NCBI GenBank assembly: GCA_013316825.1 | Contig: WSLY01000001.1 | Coordinates: forward strand, 161,884-225,883 | Reading direction: 5' to 3' | DNA length: 64,000 nt | Source: Lachnospiraceae bacterium | Lineage (GTDB): Bacteria; Bacillota; Clostridia; Lachnospirales; Lachnospiraceae | In this document: in pieces, positions 35,048-43,963 of the stretch | Position numbering within the stretch: position 1 is the stretch's first letter | Layout: each line of letters starts with the position of its first letter | Made by a program: the position numbers and the translations under genes | The notes under the pieces: model-generated | Database searches by the model: none | The model's input: only the letters and a program-made list of their open reading frames with translations | What the model was told of the DNA's origin: nothing

Positions 35048-35956
35048 ATGGAGGAATTTCATTTCAGCATCGAGGAGAGCACGGAGGGGCTGCGGATTGA
35101 TAAGTGTATCAGTGAGCTTGTCGATTCTTTGTCCCGCTCCTACATTCAAAAAATAATTAAGGAAGGCGCCGTGTCGGTAAACGGCAGCCCAGTAAAGGTC
35201 AGTTATAAAGTAAAATTGTATGATGAGATAGTTTTTTTTGTTCCCGATGCCGTTGAACCTGATGTTTGTCCGGAAAATATACCGCTGGATATTTTATATG
35301 AAGACGCAGATGTTGTGGTAATCAATAAGCCAAAGGGAATGGTCGTCCATCCGGCATCAGGACATTACAGCGGAACACTTGTCAATGCACTGCTGTATCA
35401 CTGCCATGACTCACTATCCGGTATTAATGGCTGTCTGCGTCCGGGCATTGTGCACAGAATCGATAAAGATACAACGGGTTCTTTGCTTGTATGCAAAACA
35501 GATGCGGCACATAAGGTAATTGCCAGACAGTTAAAAAAACATTCCGTCACCAGATGTTACAGAGCCATCTGTCACGGTGTTCTGGCAAAAGACAAAGGAA
35601 CGATAGATCGTCCCATCGGACGCTCCGGTAAGGACAGGAAAAAAATGGCGGTAGTGGAAGAAGGGGGAAAGCGGGCAGTTACGCACTACAAAGTGCTGCA
35701 GCGTTTTGAAAAGTACACCTATATTGAATGTACGCTGGAAACAGGGCGAACACATCAGATTCGGGTGCATATGGCAAGCATCGGACATCCCATTTTGGGA
35801 GACCCCCTATATTCGCAGATGAATTCACCTTTCAAACTGGAAGGGCAGACCCTGCATGCAAAGACGCTTGGGTTTATTCAGCCGCGGACAAAAGAATATA
35901 TTGAAGTGGATGCGCCCTTACCGCAATATTTTCAGCATTTATTAGAAATCTTATAA
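35048..35956 (+). CDS. RluA/RluD family rRNA pseudouridine synthase
   Basis: A 302-residue protein with an N-terminal S4 RNA-binding domain (LRIDKCISELVDSLSRSYIQ) and the RluA catalytic domain: VINKPKGMVVHPASGHYSGT, GIVHRIDKDTTGSLLV with the catalytic Asp, and TGRTHQIRVHMASIGHPILG. It most resembles RluD (YlyB), which modifies helix 69 of 23S rRNA and is usually next to lspA, as here. An AGGAGG overlaps the lspA stop but sits only one base from the ATG, so translation may rely on coupling. Confidence 0.92.
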   Translation: MEEFHFSIEESTEGLRIDKCISELVDSLSRSYIQKIIKEGAVSVNGSPVKVSYKVKLYDEIVFFVPDAVEPDVCPENIPLDILYEDADVVVINKPKGMVVHPASGHYSGTLVNALLYHCHDSLSGINGCLRPGIVHRIDKDTTGSLLVCKTDAAHKVIARQLKKHSVTRCYRAICHGVLAKDKGTIDRPIGRSGKDRKKMAVVEEGGKRAVTHYKVLQRFEKYTYIECTLETGRTHQIRVHMASIGHPILGDPLYSQMNSPFKLEGQTLHAKTLGFIQPRTKEYIEVDAPLPQYFQHLLEIL

Positions 35957-35993
35957 GAAAATAGTGAAATTTACCAAAAGTAAGATAAAATAC

Positions 35994-36022
35994 TGGAAAA
36001 ATGTAAACAAAGTATATATAAT
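35994..36022 (+). promoter_or_regulatory. Candidate promoter of the cytidylate-kinase-like gene
   Basis: TGGAAA (35994-35999), 17 bases, then TATAAT (36017-36022) in an A/T-rich gap of about 120 bases. It would leave a leader of about 50 bases before ATG 36079. Confidence 0.5.
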
Positions 36023-36078
36023 ATATAGTATGACGAAGAAATCACAACGTCAATTCAGCAGAGAGGCAGGTGCTTAAT

Positions 36079-36705
36079 ATGAATACGGTAATAACAATAG
36101 GAAGGCAGTTTGGCAGTGCTGGTCGTGAAATTGGAGAAAAAGTTGCGGAATATTTTGGTATTCGCTGTTATGACAAGGAATTGTTATCAAGAGCGGCAAA
36201 GGAAAGTGGTTTTTGTGAGGAAATGATTCAGAATCATGATGAGCGTCCTACCAACTCTTTTTTGTATAACCTGGTTATGGACACATATTCTTTTGGCTAT
36301 AATGCCTCTTCCTTTGTGGATATGCCCATCAGCCATAAGGTGTTTCTTGCACAGTTTGACACCATCAAAAAGATTGCGGATGAAGGTCCCTGCGTGATTG
36401 TAGGGCGTTGTGCGGACTATGCGCTAGCTGATTATAAAAACTGTATTCACCTATTCATTTATGGCAATGAAGACACAAAGATTAAGCGTATTATGGAGCG
36501 CTATCAGCTAAACGAAAACAAGGCGCGGGACATGATAACCAAAAAGGATAAACAGCGGCAGAGCTATTACAATTATTATTCCTCTAAAAAGTGGGGGCGT
36601 GCTGACAGCTATGACCTATGCATCAACAGTTCGGTTTTGGGAGTAGAAGGCACTGTCAAACTGATTATCCAGTATGTTGAAGATTTTGAAAAACGAGGAA
36701 AATAA
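36079..36705 (+). CDS. Cytidylate kinase-like family protein
   Basis: A 208-residue P-loop-like kinase. ATG 36079 is eight bases after GGCAGG; an in-frame GTG at 36070 is possible. The N-terminus NTVITIGRQFGSAGREIGEK aligns with the nucleotide loop of cytidylate-kinase-like proteins, and YDKELLSRAAKESGF follows. VIVGRCADYALADYKNCIHLFIY and IKRIMERYQLNENKARDMI give the LID-type helix. These proteins resemble CMP kinase but their substrate is not established. A distinct rplU promoter begins four bases after its stop. Confidence 0.85.
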   Translation: MNTVITIGRQFGSAGREIGEKVAEYFGIRCYDKELLSRAAKESGFCEEMIQNHDERPTNSFLYNLVMDTYSFGYNASSFVDMPISHKVFLAQFDTIKKIADEGPCVIVGRCADYALADYKNCIHLFIYGNEDTKIKRIMERYQLNENKARDMITKKDKQRQSYYNYYSSKKWGRADSYDLCINSSVLGVEGTVKLIIQYVEDFEKRGK

Positions 36706-36708
36706 ATC

Positions 36709-36737
36709 TTGACAAGGCACATGCCTGATGGTATGAT
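36709..36737 (+). promoter_or_regulatory. Consensus promoter of the rplU operon
   Basis: TTGACA (36709-36714), a 17-base spacer and TATGAT (36732-36737). It is one of the strongest promoters in the window, as expected for ribosomal protein genes, and starts transcription near 36744. Confidence 0.85.
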
Positions 36738-36743
36738 GTTTGA

Positions 36744-36829
36744 GTATGCCGCATAACGAGGTATAAGTGCGCAAAGCCACCAAAGTTAGCGAGTAATGTG
36801 GACTTTTTGTCCATAAAAGGAGGTGCCTT
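36744..36829 (+). ncRNA. Probable L21 leader (ribosomal protein 5' UTR element)
   Basis: The roughly 85-base leader between the promoter and the rplU start holds short stems: TATG-CCG-CATA at the 5' end and TGGAC-TTTTT-GTCCA before AAAGGAGGTG. Firmicutes rplU operons often carry a structured leader thought to bind L21 for feedback control. I infer this from position and small hairpins only; a covariance-model match was not tested. Confidence 0.5.
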
Positions 36830-37135
36830 ATGTACGCAATTATTGCAACAGGTGGAAAGCAGTACAAAGTTTCCGAAGGCGATATGCTTAAAGTAGAAAA
36901 GCTGGATGTGGAAGCGGGGAGTACTGTAACTTTTGACCAGGTAGTCGCAGTAAGTGACGGCTCTTTAAAGGTTGGCGACGAAGTTGCAAACGCAACTGTT
37001 ACTGCAACCGTTGTAGAGCAGGGTCGTGGCAAGAAGGTTATTGTATATAAATACAAGAGAAAAACCGGCTACCACAAGAAAAATGGTCATAGACAAGCAT
37101 ACACTCAGGTTAAAATCGAAAAGATTAATGCATAA
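36830..37135 (+). CDS. rplU: 50S ribosomal protein L21
   Basis: A 101-residue 23S rRNA-binding protein. The start is [20 protein letters not shown], the middle has [19 protein letters not shown], and the basic C-terminal [20 protein letters not shown] and [12 protein letters not shown] are diagnostic. It has the AGGAGGTG ribosome site and comes first in rplU-prp-rpmA. Confidence 0.98.
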   Translation: MYAIIATGGKQYKVSEGDMLKVEKLDVEAGSTVTFDQVVAVSDGSLKVGDEVANATVTATVVEQGRGKKVIVYKYKRKTGYHKKNGHRQAYTQVKIEKINA

Positions 37136-37161
37136 TATTTGCATCATGAGATAATGTGATT

Positions 37162-37491
37162 ATGACAAGGATTGTAATTCGTAAGGACCACAGCGGTGCT
37201 TACAGACAGTTATCCTGTTTCGGACATGCCGGTTTTGCAGACCATGGTAAAGATGTGGTTTGTGCTTCCATTTCCGTGTTGGTAATCAATACCATCAATG
37301 CGTTGGAGCAGCTTGCCGGAGAGGTCTTTGAGACTGTTGTCAATGAAGAAGACGGTTTTATTCGTTGTGACTTCACGGGTTCGCTGCAGGAGCGTTCCAT
37401 ATTTTTGCTGGATGCGTTGGTTTTTGGACTGCAAAACATCCAAAAGGAGTATGGTAAGAAGTATTTACAAGTTAAATTCGAGGAGGTGTAG
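37162..37491 (+). CDS. prp: Ribosomal-processing cysteine protease Prp
   Basis: A 109-residue protease that removes the N-terminal extension of L27. ATG 37162 is chosen; a GTG at 37156 is in frame. His22 (SCFGHAGF) and Cys34 ([11 protein letters not shown]) match the catalytic dyad positions known for the staphylococcal enzyme. The acidic C-terminal half has [20 protein letters not shown]. Its place between rplU and rpmA is the conserved Firmicutes arrangement, and the L27 encoded next has the matching cleavage sequence. Confidence 0.95.
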   Translation: MTRIVIRKDHSGAYRQLSCFGHAGFADHGKDVVCASISVLVINTINALEQLAGEVFETVVNEEDGFIRCDFTGSLQERSIFLLDALVFGLQNIQKEYGKKYLQVKFEEV

Positions 37492-37495
37492 ACCG

Positions 37496-37780
37496 ATGTT
37501 AAAAATGAACCTTCAATTTTTTGCTCATAAAAAGGGAGTTGGTTCTACCAAGAACGGCAGAGATTCCGAATCCAAAAGACTTGGAGCCAAAAGAGCCGAC
37601 GGACAGTTTGTAAAGGCTGGTAATATTTTATACAGGCAGCGTGGAACCAAAATTCATCCCGGCATCAATGTTGGAATTGGTGGAGATGATACCTTGTTTG
37701 CTAAAGTAGATGGTATCCTGCGATTTGAGAGAAAAGGCAGAGACAAAAAGCAGGCTTCCGTATATCCTGTAGAAAAATAA
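37496..37780 (+). CDS. rpmA: 50S ribosomal protein L27 with Prp-cleaved extension
   Basis: A 94-residue protein from ATG 37496 after AGGAGGTG. It begins [10 protein letters not shown], the Prp recognition sequence, and cleavage after Ala10 would expose [18 protein letters not shown], the true L27 N-terminus that reaches the peptidyl transferase centre. [38 protein letters not shown] and [17 protein letters not shown] complete the family. An intrinsic terminator follows. Confidence 0.98.
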   Translation: MLKMNLQFFAHKKGVGSTKNGRDSESKRLGAKRADGQFVKAGNILYRQRGTKIHPGINVGIGGDDTLFAKVDGILRFERKGRDKKQASVYPVEK

Positions 37781-37793
37781 GTAATGCGGACAC

Positions 37794-37824
37794 GGGCTTC
37801 AAACGGTTGTTTGAAGCCCATTTT
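37794..37824 (+). terminator. Intrinsic terminator after rpmA
   Basis: GGGCTTCAAAC (37794-37804) and GTTTGAAGCCC (37809-37819) form eleven perfect pairs around GGTT, followed by ATTTT. It ends the ribosomal operon; obgE begins 24 bases later. Confidence 0.93.
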
Positions 37825-37826
37825 AA

Positions 37827-39134
<1,308 letters not shown>

Positions 39135-39183
39135 TGATTTTTAAGTTGAAAATGGATGTTCAACAGAAAGGTACAGACACAAG

Positions 39184-39474
39184 ATGACGAGTAAACAACG
39201 CGCATATTTAAAGGGACTGGCAAGTACAATGGAGCCTGTTTTTCAGATAGGAAAATCTTCCTTGACGCCGGAAGTAACAGAGGCAGTTGCAGAGGCTTTT
39301 CATAACAGGGAATTGATTAAAATATCTGTTCTGAAAAACTGTATGGAGGCGCCAAAGGAACTTGCAGAAAAGCTTGCAGAAAGAACACAATCGCAGGTAG
39401 TACAGGTGATTGGAAAGAAGATAGTTCTCTATAAGGAAAACAAGGACAATAAAAAAATAATACTTCCTGATTAA
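39184..39474 (+). CDS. yhbY: YhbY family RNA-binding protein (CRM domain)
   Basis: A 96-residue single CRM domain linked to pre-50S ribosomes. It starts MTSKQRAYLKGLASTMEPVF with the GKSSLTPEVTEAVAEAF helix, ELIKISVLKNC and the basic end QVVQVIGKKIVLYKEN. It lies between obgE and nadD, the conserved ribosome-biogenesis order. Confidence 0.94.
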   Translation: MTSKQRAYLKGLASTMEPVFQIGKSSLTPEVTEAVAEAFHNRELIKISVLKNCMEAPKELAEKLAERTQSQVVQVIGKKIVLYKENKDNKKIILPD

Positions 39475-39541
39475 AACGAAGCAATTTTTTCATGTGCAGA
39501 TGAAAAAAGCAACATTGCAGGAAGGGTGTTATTCTGATATT

Positions 39542-40180
39542 ATGGATGATAGTAAGAGTCTACAAAAAGTGATTGGAAAGCAAAAAACAGGTATCATGGG
39601 AGGAACGTTCAATCCGGTGCATATAGGACATCTATTGCTTGCGGAAGCCGCATTATCCGTTGAAAAATTGGATAATATTATGTTTATTCCCAGTGGACAG
39701 TCCTATATGAAGCATCAAAACACGATTCAGCCCGCCGATTTGCGCCTGCAAATGGTAAAGCTGGCAATTGCAGATAATCCCCATTTTTTTGTTTCGGATA
39801 TGGAAATAAGGCGTCCCGGAAATACTTATACTTGCGATACCATGGCGCAGTTGAAACGGGAACAGCCACAGACAGATTTCTTTTTTCTGATGGGAGCGGA
39901 CTGTCTTTTTTCTCTTGAAACATGGAAAAATCCGGATAAAATTTTTGCTTCCTGTACGATTTTGGCGGCGGTTAGAAACGGGGCAGATACTACTCTGATG
40001 CAGAGAAAGTGTGATTATTTTGCAGATACGTATCATGCGGATATCAGACTGCTTCCTTTTTCGGAAACGGCAATTTCTTCAACTGATATCAGACAGTATA
40101 TAAAAGAAGGTAGAAGTATTCGGTATATGGTGCCTGAGGCAGTCAGATTATTTATACAGGATAACAAACTATATAAATAA
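39542..40180 (+). CDS. nadD: Nicotinate-nucleotide adenylyltransferase
   Basis: Adenylates nicotinic acid mononucleotide to deamido-NAD. The start is uncertain: ATG 39542 lies 15 bases after AGGAAGGG, while GTG 39494 and ATG 39500 lack a ribosome site. The conserved protein begins at IMGGTFNPVHIGHLLLAEAA (H-x-G-H loop). LMGADCLFSLETWKNPDKIF and SSTDIRQYIKEGRSIRYMVP (S-S-T-x-I-R, nucleotidyltransferase motif) follow. It is encoded directly before yqeK, as usual. Confidence 0.94.
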   Translation: MDDSKSLQKVIGKQKTGIMGGTFNPVHIGHLLLAEAALSVEKLDNIMFIPSGQSYMKHQNTIQPADLRLQMVKLAIADNPHFFVSDMEIRRPGNTYTCDTMAQLKREQPQTDFFFLMGADCLFSLETWKNPDKIFASCTILAAVRNGADTTLMQRKCDYFADTYHADIRLLPFSETAISSTDIRQYIKEGRSIRYMVPEAVRLFIQDNKLYK

Positions 40181-40198
40181 AAAGAGAGGGCAGACGGT

Positions 40199-40798
40199 AT
40201 GAAAAATACGGACATCAGAAAAATAAGAAAATCCATGGAAAAATCTTTGGAAGAAAAACGGTATGAACATACGCTTGGTGTTGCTTATACTGCAGCCGCG
40301 CTTGCGATGTGCCATGGCGCTTCTGTGGAAAGTGCAGAGCTTGCCGGACTGCTGCATGACTGTGCAAAGGGTATGGATGAGGAAAAAAGTATATCCTTCT
40401 GTGAAAAGCACCATATTGGTATTACAGATGTGGAACGTAGAAAACCACAGCTTCTCCATGCAAAAGTAGGAAGCTTTCTGGCGATGAATACCTATAAAGT
40501 ACGTGATAAAGACGTCATTAATGCCATTCTGAATCACACAACAGGAAGACCGGGGATGTCTCTTTTGGAAAAAATTATCTTTGTAGCGGATTATATTGAG
40601 CCGGGGAGAAAACAGGCGCCTCATCTTGCCGAAATACGCCGGCTCGCATTCCAAAATCTTGATAATGCCCTGCAGCAGATATTGGAAGATACAATATTAT
40701 ATTTGCGTGATTTTCCGGATGATATTGACCCAATGACGGAAAAGACTTTAGAATATTACCGCAAAGAAAAAATGGATAAAGAGAAAAGTGAGGTATGA
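40199..40798 (+). CDS. yqeK: YqeK family HD phosphohydrolase (Ap4A hydrolase)
   Basis: A 199-residue HD-domain protein. The HD metal site is spread over KRYEHTLGVAYTAAALAM, AELAGLLHDCAKGMDEE and HHIGITDVERRKPQLLHAKV, with LNHTTGRPGMSLLEKIIFVA and DYIEPGRK after it. YqeK proteins split diadenosine tetraphosphate symmetrically. Between nadD and rsfS, with the rsfS start near its stop codon. Confidence 0.92.
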   Translation: MKNTDIRKIRKSMEKSLEEKRYEHTLGVAYTAAALAMCHGASVESAELAGLLHDCAKGMDEEKSISFCEKHHIGITDVERRKPQLLHAKVGSFLAMNTYKVRDKDVINAILNHTTGRPGMSLLEKIIFVADYIEPGRKQAPHLAEIRRLAFQNLDNALQQILEDTILYLRDFPDDIDPMTEKTLEYYRKEKMDKEKSEV

Positions 40799-40800
40799 TA

Positions 40801-41157
40801 ATGGATATAATCCAATCGAAAAATATGGCAAAACAGGCAATCCGTGCACTGGAAGATAAGAAAGCAGAAGATATTCATGTCATAGATATCAGTGAAGTCT
40901 CCGTGGTTGCAGATTATTTTATTATTGCAAACGGCAGCAACCGCAGCCAGATTCAGGCAATGGCAGATAATGTGCAGGATGTGCTCGGCAGGTCAGGCTA
41001 TATGATGAAGCAGGTAGAAGGCTACAATACCGCTAACTGGATATTAATGGATTTTGGAGACGTCATCGTGCATATTTTTGATAAGGAAAATCGCCTGTTC
41101 TATAATTTGGAGCGTATTTGGCGGGATGGCAAAGTGATAGACCAAACGGAATTATAA
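40801..41157 (+). CDS. rsfS: Ribosomal silencing factor RsfS
   Basis: A 118-residue protein that binds L14 and blocks subunit joining under nutrient limitation. ATG 40801 is seven bases after GTGAGG; ATG 40795 overlaps yqeK and is too close to the site. Key segments: IRALEDKKAEDIHVIDISEV, ADYFIIANGSNRSQIQAMAD, VEGYNTANWILMDFGDVIVH and IFDKENRLFYNLERIW. Last gene of the long plus-strand block. Confidence 0.95.
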   Translation: MDIIQSKNMAKQAIRALEDKKAEDIHVIDISEVSVVADYFIIANGSNRSQIQAMADNVQDVLGRSGYMMKQVEGYNTANWILMDFGDVIVHIFDKENRLFYNLERIWRDGKVIDQTEL

Positions 41158-41164
41158 GATTTCT

Positions 41165-41201
41165 AAAAAAGGACCGGTTAAAATATAGCCGGTCCTTTTC
41201 T
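41165..41201. terminator. Bidirectional intrinsic terminator between rsfS and the DUF378 gene
   Basis: AAAAGGACCGG (41167-41177) and CCGGTCCTTTT (41189-41199) form eleven pairs around an A/T-rich 11-base loop. A-runs on one side and T-runs on the other serve the convergent genes in both directions. Confidence 0.9.
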
Positions 41202-41228
41202 AATGAATGGAAATCCGTATTCATGTTA

Positions 41229-41441
41229 TCAGACAGAAGTATCTCTGCATATTTTACCAAAGAAGCTGAAAAGATACAATCCACATAATCCGACAACTAC
41301 ATAAACAATCCGTGAAGGCCAAGTCATATCGCCCAACAGAAAGGCTACCAGGTCAAAACGAAACAGACCAATAAGTCCCCAGTTGATGGCACCTATTATG
41401 GTAACAATTAAAGCTGTAATATCAAGCCATTTTATTCTCAT
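41229..41441 (-). CDS. DUF378 family membrane protein
   Basis: A 70-residue protein with two TM helices, starting MRIKWLDITALIVTIIGAIN after GGAAAGGAGAAAG. The family signature is GAINWGLIGLFRFDLVAFLL, followed by RIVYVVVGLCGLYLFSFF. DUF378 (YuzA-like) proteins have no assigned function. It lies 131 bases downstream of lexA on the same strand, so SOS read-through is possible. No clear LexA box sits directly before it. Confidence 0.85.
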   Translation of the reverse strand: MRIKWLDITALIVTIIGAINWGLIGLFRFDLVAFLLGDMTWPSRIVYVVVGLCGLYLFSFFGKICRDTSV

Positions 41442-41572
41442 ATCTTTCTCCTTTCCATACATATTGCATAAGCAAAACTGCACTCATCGCAAGGTCAGTG
41501 TTTACCTAATATATTCTGTGTAACAAAGGTACAAAATATGTATGAAAAGGTATTGCTTAAATTTGGTAAAAT

Positions 41573-42190
41573 TTAATGATACAGTCTGAATACGCCAAAT
41601 ACCTTACCTAAAATCTGGCAGTCCTCCACAATAATGGGATCCATAGTATCATTTTCAGGCTGCAGGCGGATATGTCCGTTTTCTTTATAAAAAGTTTTTA
41701 CCGTTGCGGAATCATCCACAAGTGCAACAACAGTATCGCCATTGTGAGCCGTACTGCAGCTTTGCACAAATATCTGGTCGCCGTTAAAAATCCCTGCATT
41801 TATCATTGAATCGCCTTTTACTTTTAAAATAAAAGCTTCTCCGGGCGGTACCACCTCTGCGGGAATAGGGAAATAGCTTTCGATATTTTCCTGCGCCAAA
41901 ATAGGCTGTCCTGCCGCCACAGTTCCAACTATGGGAAGACTTGCCATTTCTGTCCTTACCATCTGAAAACTGTCATCACAAATTTCAATCGCACGGGGCT
42001 TTGTCGGGTCTTTTCTGATATAGCCTTTCTTTTCCAATGTCTCTAAGTGCGAGTGAACGGAAGAAGTGGATTTTAAATGAACTGTCTCACATATTTCCCT
42101 TACAGTAGGCGGATACCCCTTTTTTAAAATTTCTTCTTTAATGTAATCCAGAATCTCTTTTTGTTTGGCTGATATTTTTGTTTGTTCCAT
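41573..42190 (-). CDS. lexA: LexA repressor
   Basis: SOS repressor of 205 residues, ATG at 42190 with GGAGG upstream. The winged helix-turn-helix has [40 protein letters not shown] and KKGYIRKD. The self-cleavage site is Ala93-Gly94 in [12 protein letters not shown]. The protease dyad is Ser128 ([14 protein letters not shown]) and Lys165 (ATVKTFY). It represses by binding the boxes in the divergent region upstream, and RecA filaments trigger cleavage. Confidence 0.97.
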   Translation of the reverse strand: MEQTKISAKQKEILDYIKEEILKKGYPPTVREICETVHLKSTSSVHSHLETLEKKGYIRKDPTKPRAIEICDDSFQMVRTEMASLPIVGTVAAGQPILAQENIESYFPIPAEVVPPGEAFILKVKGDSMINAGIFNGDQIFVQSCSTAHNGDTVVALVDDSATVKTFYKENGHIRLQPENDTMDPIIVEDCQILGKVFGVFRLYH

Positions 42191-42237
42191 ACAGATACCT
42201 CCATTTGTACTTCGACTGAACGGTTTCAATTTTTTAC

Positions 42238-42266
42238 AGTATAACATACCTTTTAAAAAAAAGCAA
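42238..42266 (-). promoter_or_regulatory. lexA: Candidate lexA promoter
   Basis: On the minus strand, TTGCTT (42266-42261), 17 bases, then TATACT (42243-42238). A weak half-site for LexA (ending GTTC, 42265-42276) overlaps the -35 box and a better box lies just upstream, in line with autoregulation. Confidence 0.6.
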
Positions 42267-42277
42267 ATACATGTTCA

Positions 42278-42289
42278 GAAAATATGTTC
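42278..42289. promoter_or_regulatory. LexA box 1 (GAAAATATGTTC)
   Basis: Matches the Gram-positive SOS pattern GAAC-N4-GTTC except for one base in the left half. It is nearest to lexA, about 12 bases upstream of its -35 element. Confidence 0.7.
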
Positions 42290-42308
42290 GGAATTTTTTG
42301 AAAATCTA

Positions 42309-42337
42309 TTGACATACGAAAACATGTTCTGTATAAT
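42309..42337 (+). promoter_or_regulatory. Perfect consensus promoter of the LysM gene
   Basis: TTGACA (42309-42314), exactly 17 bases, TATAAT (42332-42337). Both hexamers are perfect, so transcription should be very strong unless repressed. A LexA box occupies the spacer, which explains how such a promoter can be kept off. Confidence 0.9.
42318..42329. promoter_or_regulatory. LexA box 2 (GAAAACATGTTC) in the promoter spacer
   Basis: One mismatch to GAAC-N4-GTTC. It lies between the -35 and -10 hexamers of the LysM gene promoter, so bound LexA would exclude RNA polymerase. Confidence 0.8.
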
Positions 42338-42347
42338 ACATATAAAT

Positions 42348-42359
42348 GAACAAACGTTC
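42348..42359. promoter_or_regulatory. LexA box 3 (GAACAAACGTTC), perfect core
   Basis: An exact GAAC-N4-GTTC inverted repeat ten bases after the -10 box, that is, over the transcription start of the LysM gene. Confidence 0.88.
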
Positions 42360-42361
42360 AC

Positions 42362-42373
42362 GAACATATATTC
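42362..42373. promoter_or_regulatory. LexA box 4 (GAACATATATTC)
   Basis: One mismatch to the core, preceded by C as in the extended consensus. Its centre is 14 bases from box 3, so the sites could bind LexA dimers on nearby helix faces. Confidence 0.75.
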
Positions 42374-42436
42374 AAATCTACAAAATAGAAATAGTGAATT
42401 GCAGACTGCTTATTAAGGTGATTTTTGAGAGGGTAT

Positions 42437-42826
42437 GTGACTGATATGGATGAGAGAGTTTATGAAGCATTTTTAAACAGCGAATATCGTAAACAGAAGA
42501 ATAAAATGAAAAGGCTTCGCCATTTCCGCAGACAATGCTTTCTGGTTCTCCTCACAGTTCTTCTTATATTGTTTTTAACGGTCTCTTATCATGCAATTCT
42601 TTCCAAAGCGACCACGGGAGAGAACGTTTCTTACAAATACTATACGAGTATCGAAATTGCATATGGAGAGTCTCTTTGGTCTATTGCTGACAAATATGCA
42701 GGAGAAGAATATGCTTCTGCAGAGGATTATGTCCATGAAGTTATGAAAATCAATCACTTGCAGGAGGAAGTTCTGATAGCAGGACAGTATCTGGTTGTAC
42801 CTTATTATTCCACGGAATTTAAATAA
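42437..42826 (+). CDS. LysM-domain SOS protein, probable division inhibitor (YneA-like)
   Basis: About 129 residues. The start is ambiguous: GTG 42437 follows GAGAGGG by four bases, TTG 42425 follows AAGGTGA, and ATG 42446 is further away. A basic cytoplasmic segment leads to one TM helix (CFLVLLTVLLILFLTVSY), then an external LysM domain: IEIAYGESLWSIADKYAGEE and INHLQEEVLIAGQYLVVPYY. This small TM-LysM design, divergent from lexA under LexA boxes, is that of YneA, which delays division during DNA damage. The function is inferred from architecture and context. Confidence 0.85.
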   Translation: MTDMDERVYEAFLNSEYRKQKNKMKRLRHFRRQCFLVLLTVLLILFLTVSYHAILSKATTGENVSYKYYTSIEIAYGESLWSIADKYAGEEYASAEDYVHEVMKINHLQEEVLIAGQYLVVPYYSTEFK

Positions 42827-42853
42827 GACCTTCAGAATAAATTTTCCATTTAG

Positions 42854-42886
42854 AAAAAAAGACTGTCCGTTTTGATTCGGACAGCC
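42854..42886 (-). terminator. Intrinsic terminator of the recombinase gene
   Basis: Read on the minus strand, CTGTCCG and CGGACAG form seven pairs around an eight-base loop, followed by a seven-T run (42860-42854). It lies 16 bases past the recombinase stop and also separates it from the convergent LysM gene. Confidence 0.88.
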
Positions 42887-42901
42887 ATCTGCAATACCTA
42901 T

Positions 42902-43963
42902 TTAGTCCATGTTATTGTCTTCACGAAGTTTTACCACTTTGGCAGCCATTCTGCGCCGCTCATCCTCCATGGTTGCATAGTGTTTGCGGGTAGTATTGAC
43001 ATCCTTATGACCGAGCACATCAGCTACCAGATAAATATCACCGGTCTCCTGATAGAGGGTGGTGCCATAGGTGCTTCTAAGCTTATGCGGCGTGATTTTC
43101 TTCAATGTTGTGACACGTGAAGCATATTTTTTTACCAGATTTTCCACGGAACGGACGGCGATACGCCGGTTCTGCAAGGACAGAAACAGTGCATTTTCAT
43201 GTCCGGATGCAGGAATCACATGCTTCCTCTCTTTCATATACGCCTGCAGCGCATGTTCTACTTCTTCGCCAAAATATACAACGGCTTCATAACCACCCTT
43301 ACGGCGGATTTTAATTCCGTCATTGTCAAAATCAACATCCTGCAAATCAAGTCCCACACATTCCGATACACGAATCCCTGTCCCCAGCAAGAGCGTCAGC
43401 AGCGCTACATCCCGCACTTTTGTCTTTTCATGGTAGGCAAGTTCCTTTTTGGTTAATTTGTCGCCTGCCTCCACTTGGTCCAATAAGGTTGCCACCTCGT
43501 TTGGATCCAACCGGATAATGGCTTTTTCATGCAGCTTGGGAACCGGAACAAGCTCTGCAGTATTTTTGGTAATGCGTTCATTCTGAAAGTAATAATTATA
43601 GAAGCTGCGCAGACTCGAGAGCTTGCGCGCCTTGCCTCGTTCCGTGTTGGTGATTTCGCGTCCTTCCTTTTCATAGTAGCTGATGTAGGAAAGATATTCT
43701 TCAATATCCTGTCTGGTAACTTGGTCCAACACCTTGATGGGAATATCTGTTATCTCTATTTTGGCGCAAGCTGGATTTGTCTCATGCAAAAATTCAAAAA
43801 AAACACGAATATCATAAGCGTAGGCAAGTCTTGTTCGTGTGGAAGTGGTATCGGCAATCCCTCTGAAAAATTCCTGACAGAAGGGCGGAAGCGTAGCCAG
43901 CACAGAGCGCAGTTTTAAAATATTTTGTTTGTTTTGTGCGTCATGATAATTGTCCGTGTTCAT
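42902..43963 (-). CDS. Tyrosine recombinase (XerC/XerD-like)
   Basis: A 353-residue site-specific recombinase. ATG 43963 is nine bases after GAAAGG; ATG 43972 abuts that site. The N-terminal core-binding SAM-like domain covers roughly residues 25-140. The catalytic set is complete: Arg198 (GTGIRVSE), Lys222 (RRKGGYEAVV), His293 and Arg296 (TPHKLRSTYGT), His319 (VLGHKDVNTT) and Tyr329 (RKHYA). Length slightly exceeds the roughly 300 of XerC/D because of a longer N-terminus and insert near 165-182. There is no phage or integron gene nearby, so it is probably a chromosomal Xer-type enzyme. Its ATG overlaps the upstream gene's stop (TAATG). Confidence 0.9.
   Translation of the reverse strand: MNTDNYHDAQNKQNILKLRSVLATLPPFCQEFFRGIADTTSTRTRLAYAYDIRVFFEFLHETNPACAKIEITDIPIKVLDQVTRQDIEEYLSYISYYEKEGREITNTERGKARKLSSLRSFYNYYFQNERITKNTAELVPVPKLHEKAIIRLDPNEVATLLDQVEAGDKLTKKELAYHEKTKVRDVALLTLLLGTGIRVSECVGLDLQDVDFDNDGIKIRRKGGYEAVVYFGEEVEHALQAYMKERKHVIPASGHENALFLSLQNRRIAVRSVENLVKKYASRVTTLKKITPHKLRSTYGTTLYQETGDIYLVADVLGHKDVNTTRKHYATMEDERRRMAAKVVKLREDNNMD

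Noticed and set aside
42265..42276. Fifth LexA box ending GTTC near lexA
   Set aside because: The left half has at least two mismatches; kept only as a possible weak half-site.
42902..43963. Recombinase as a sign of a prophage or integron
   Set aside because: No capsid, terminase, attC, att repeat or tRNA gene nearby; neighbours are housekeeping genes and coupling to a TtcA-like gene suggests a chromosomal enzyme.
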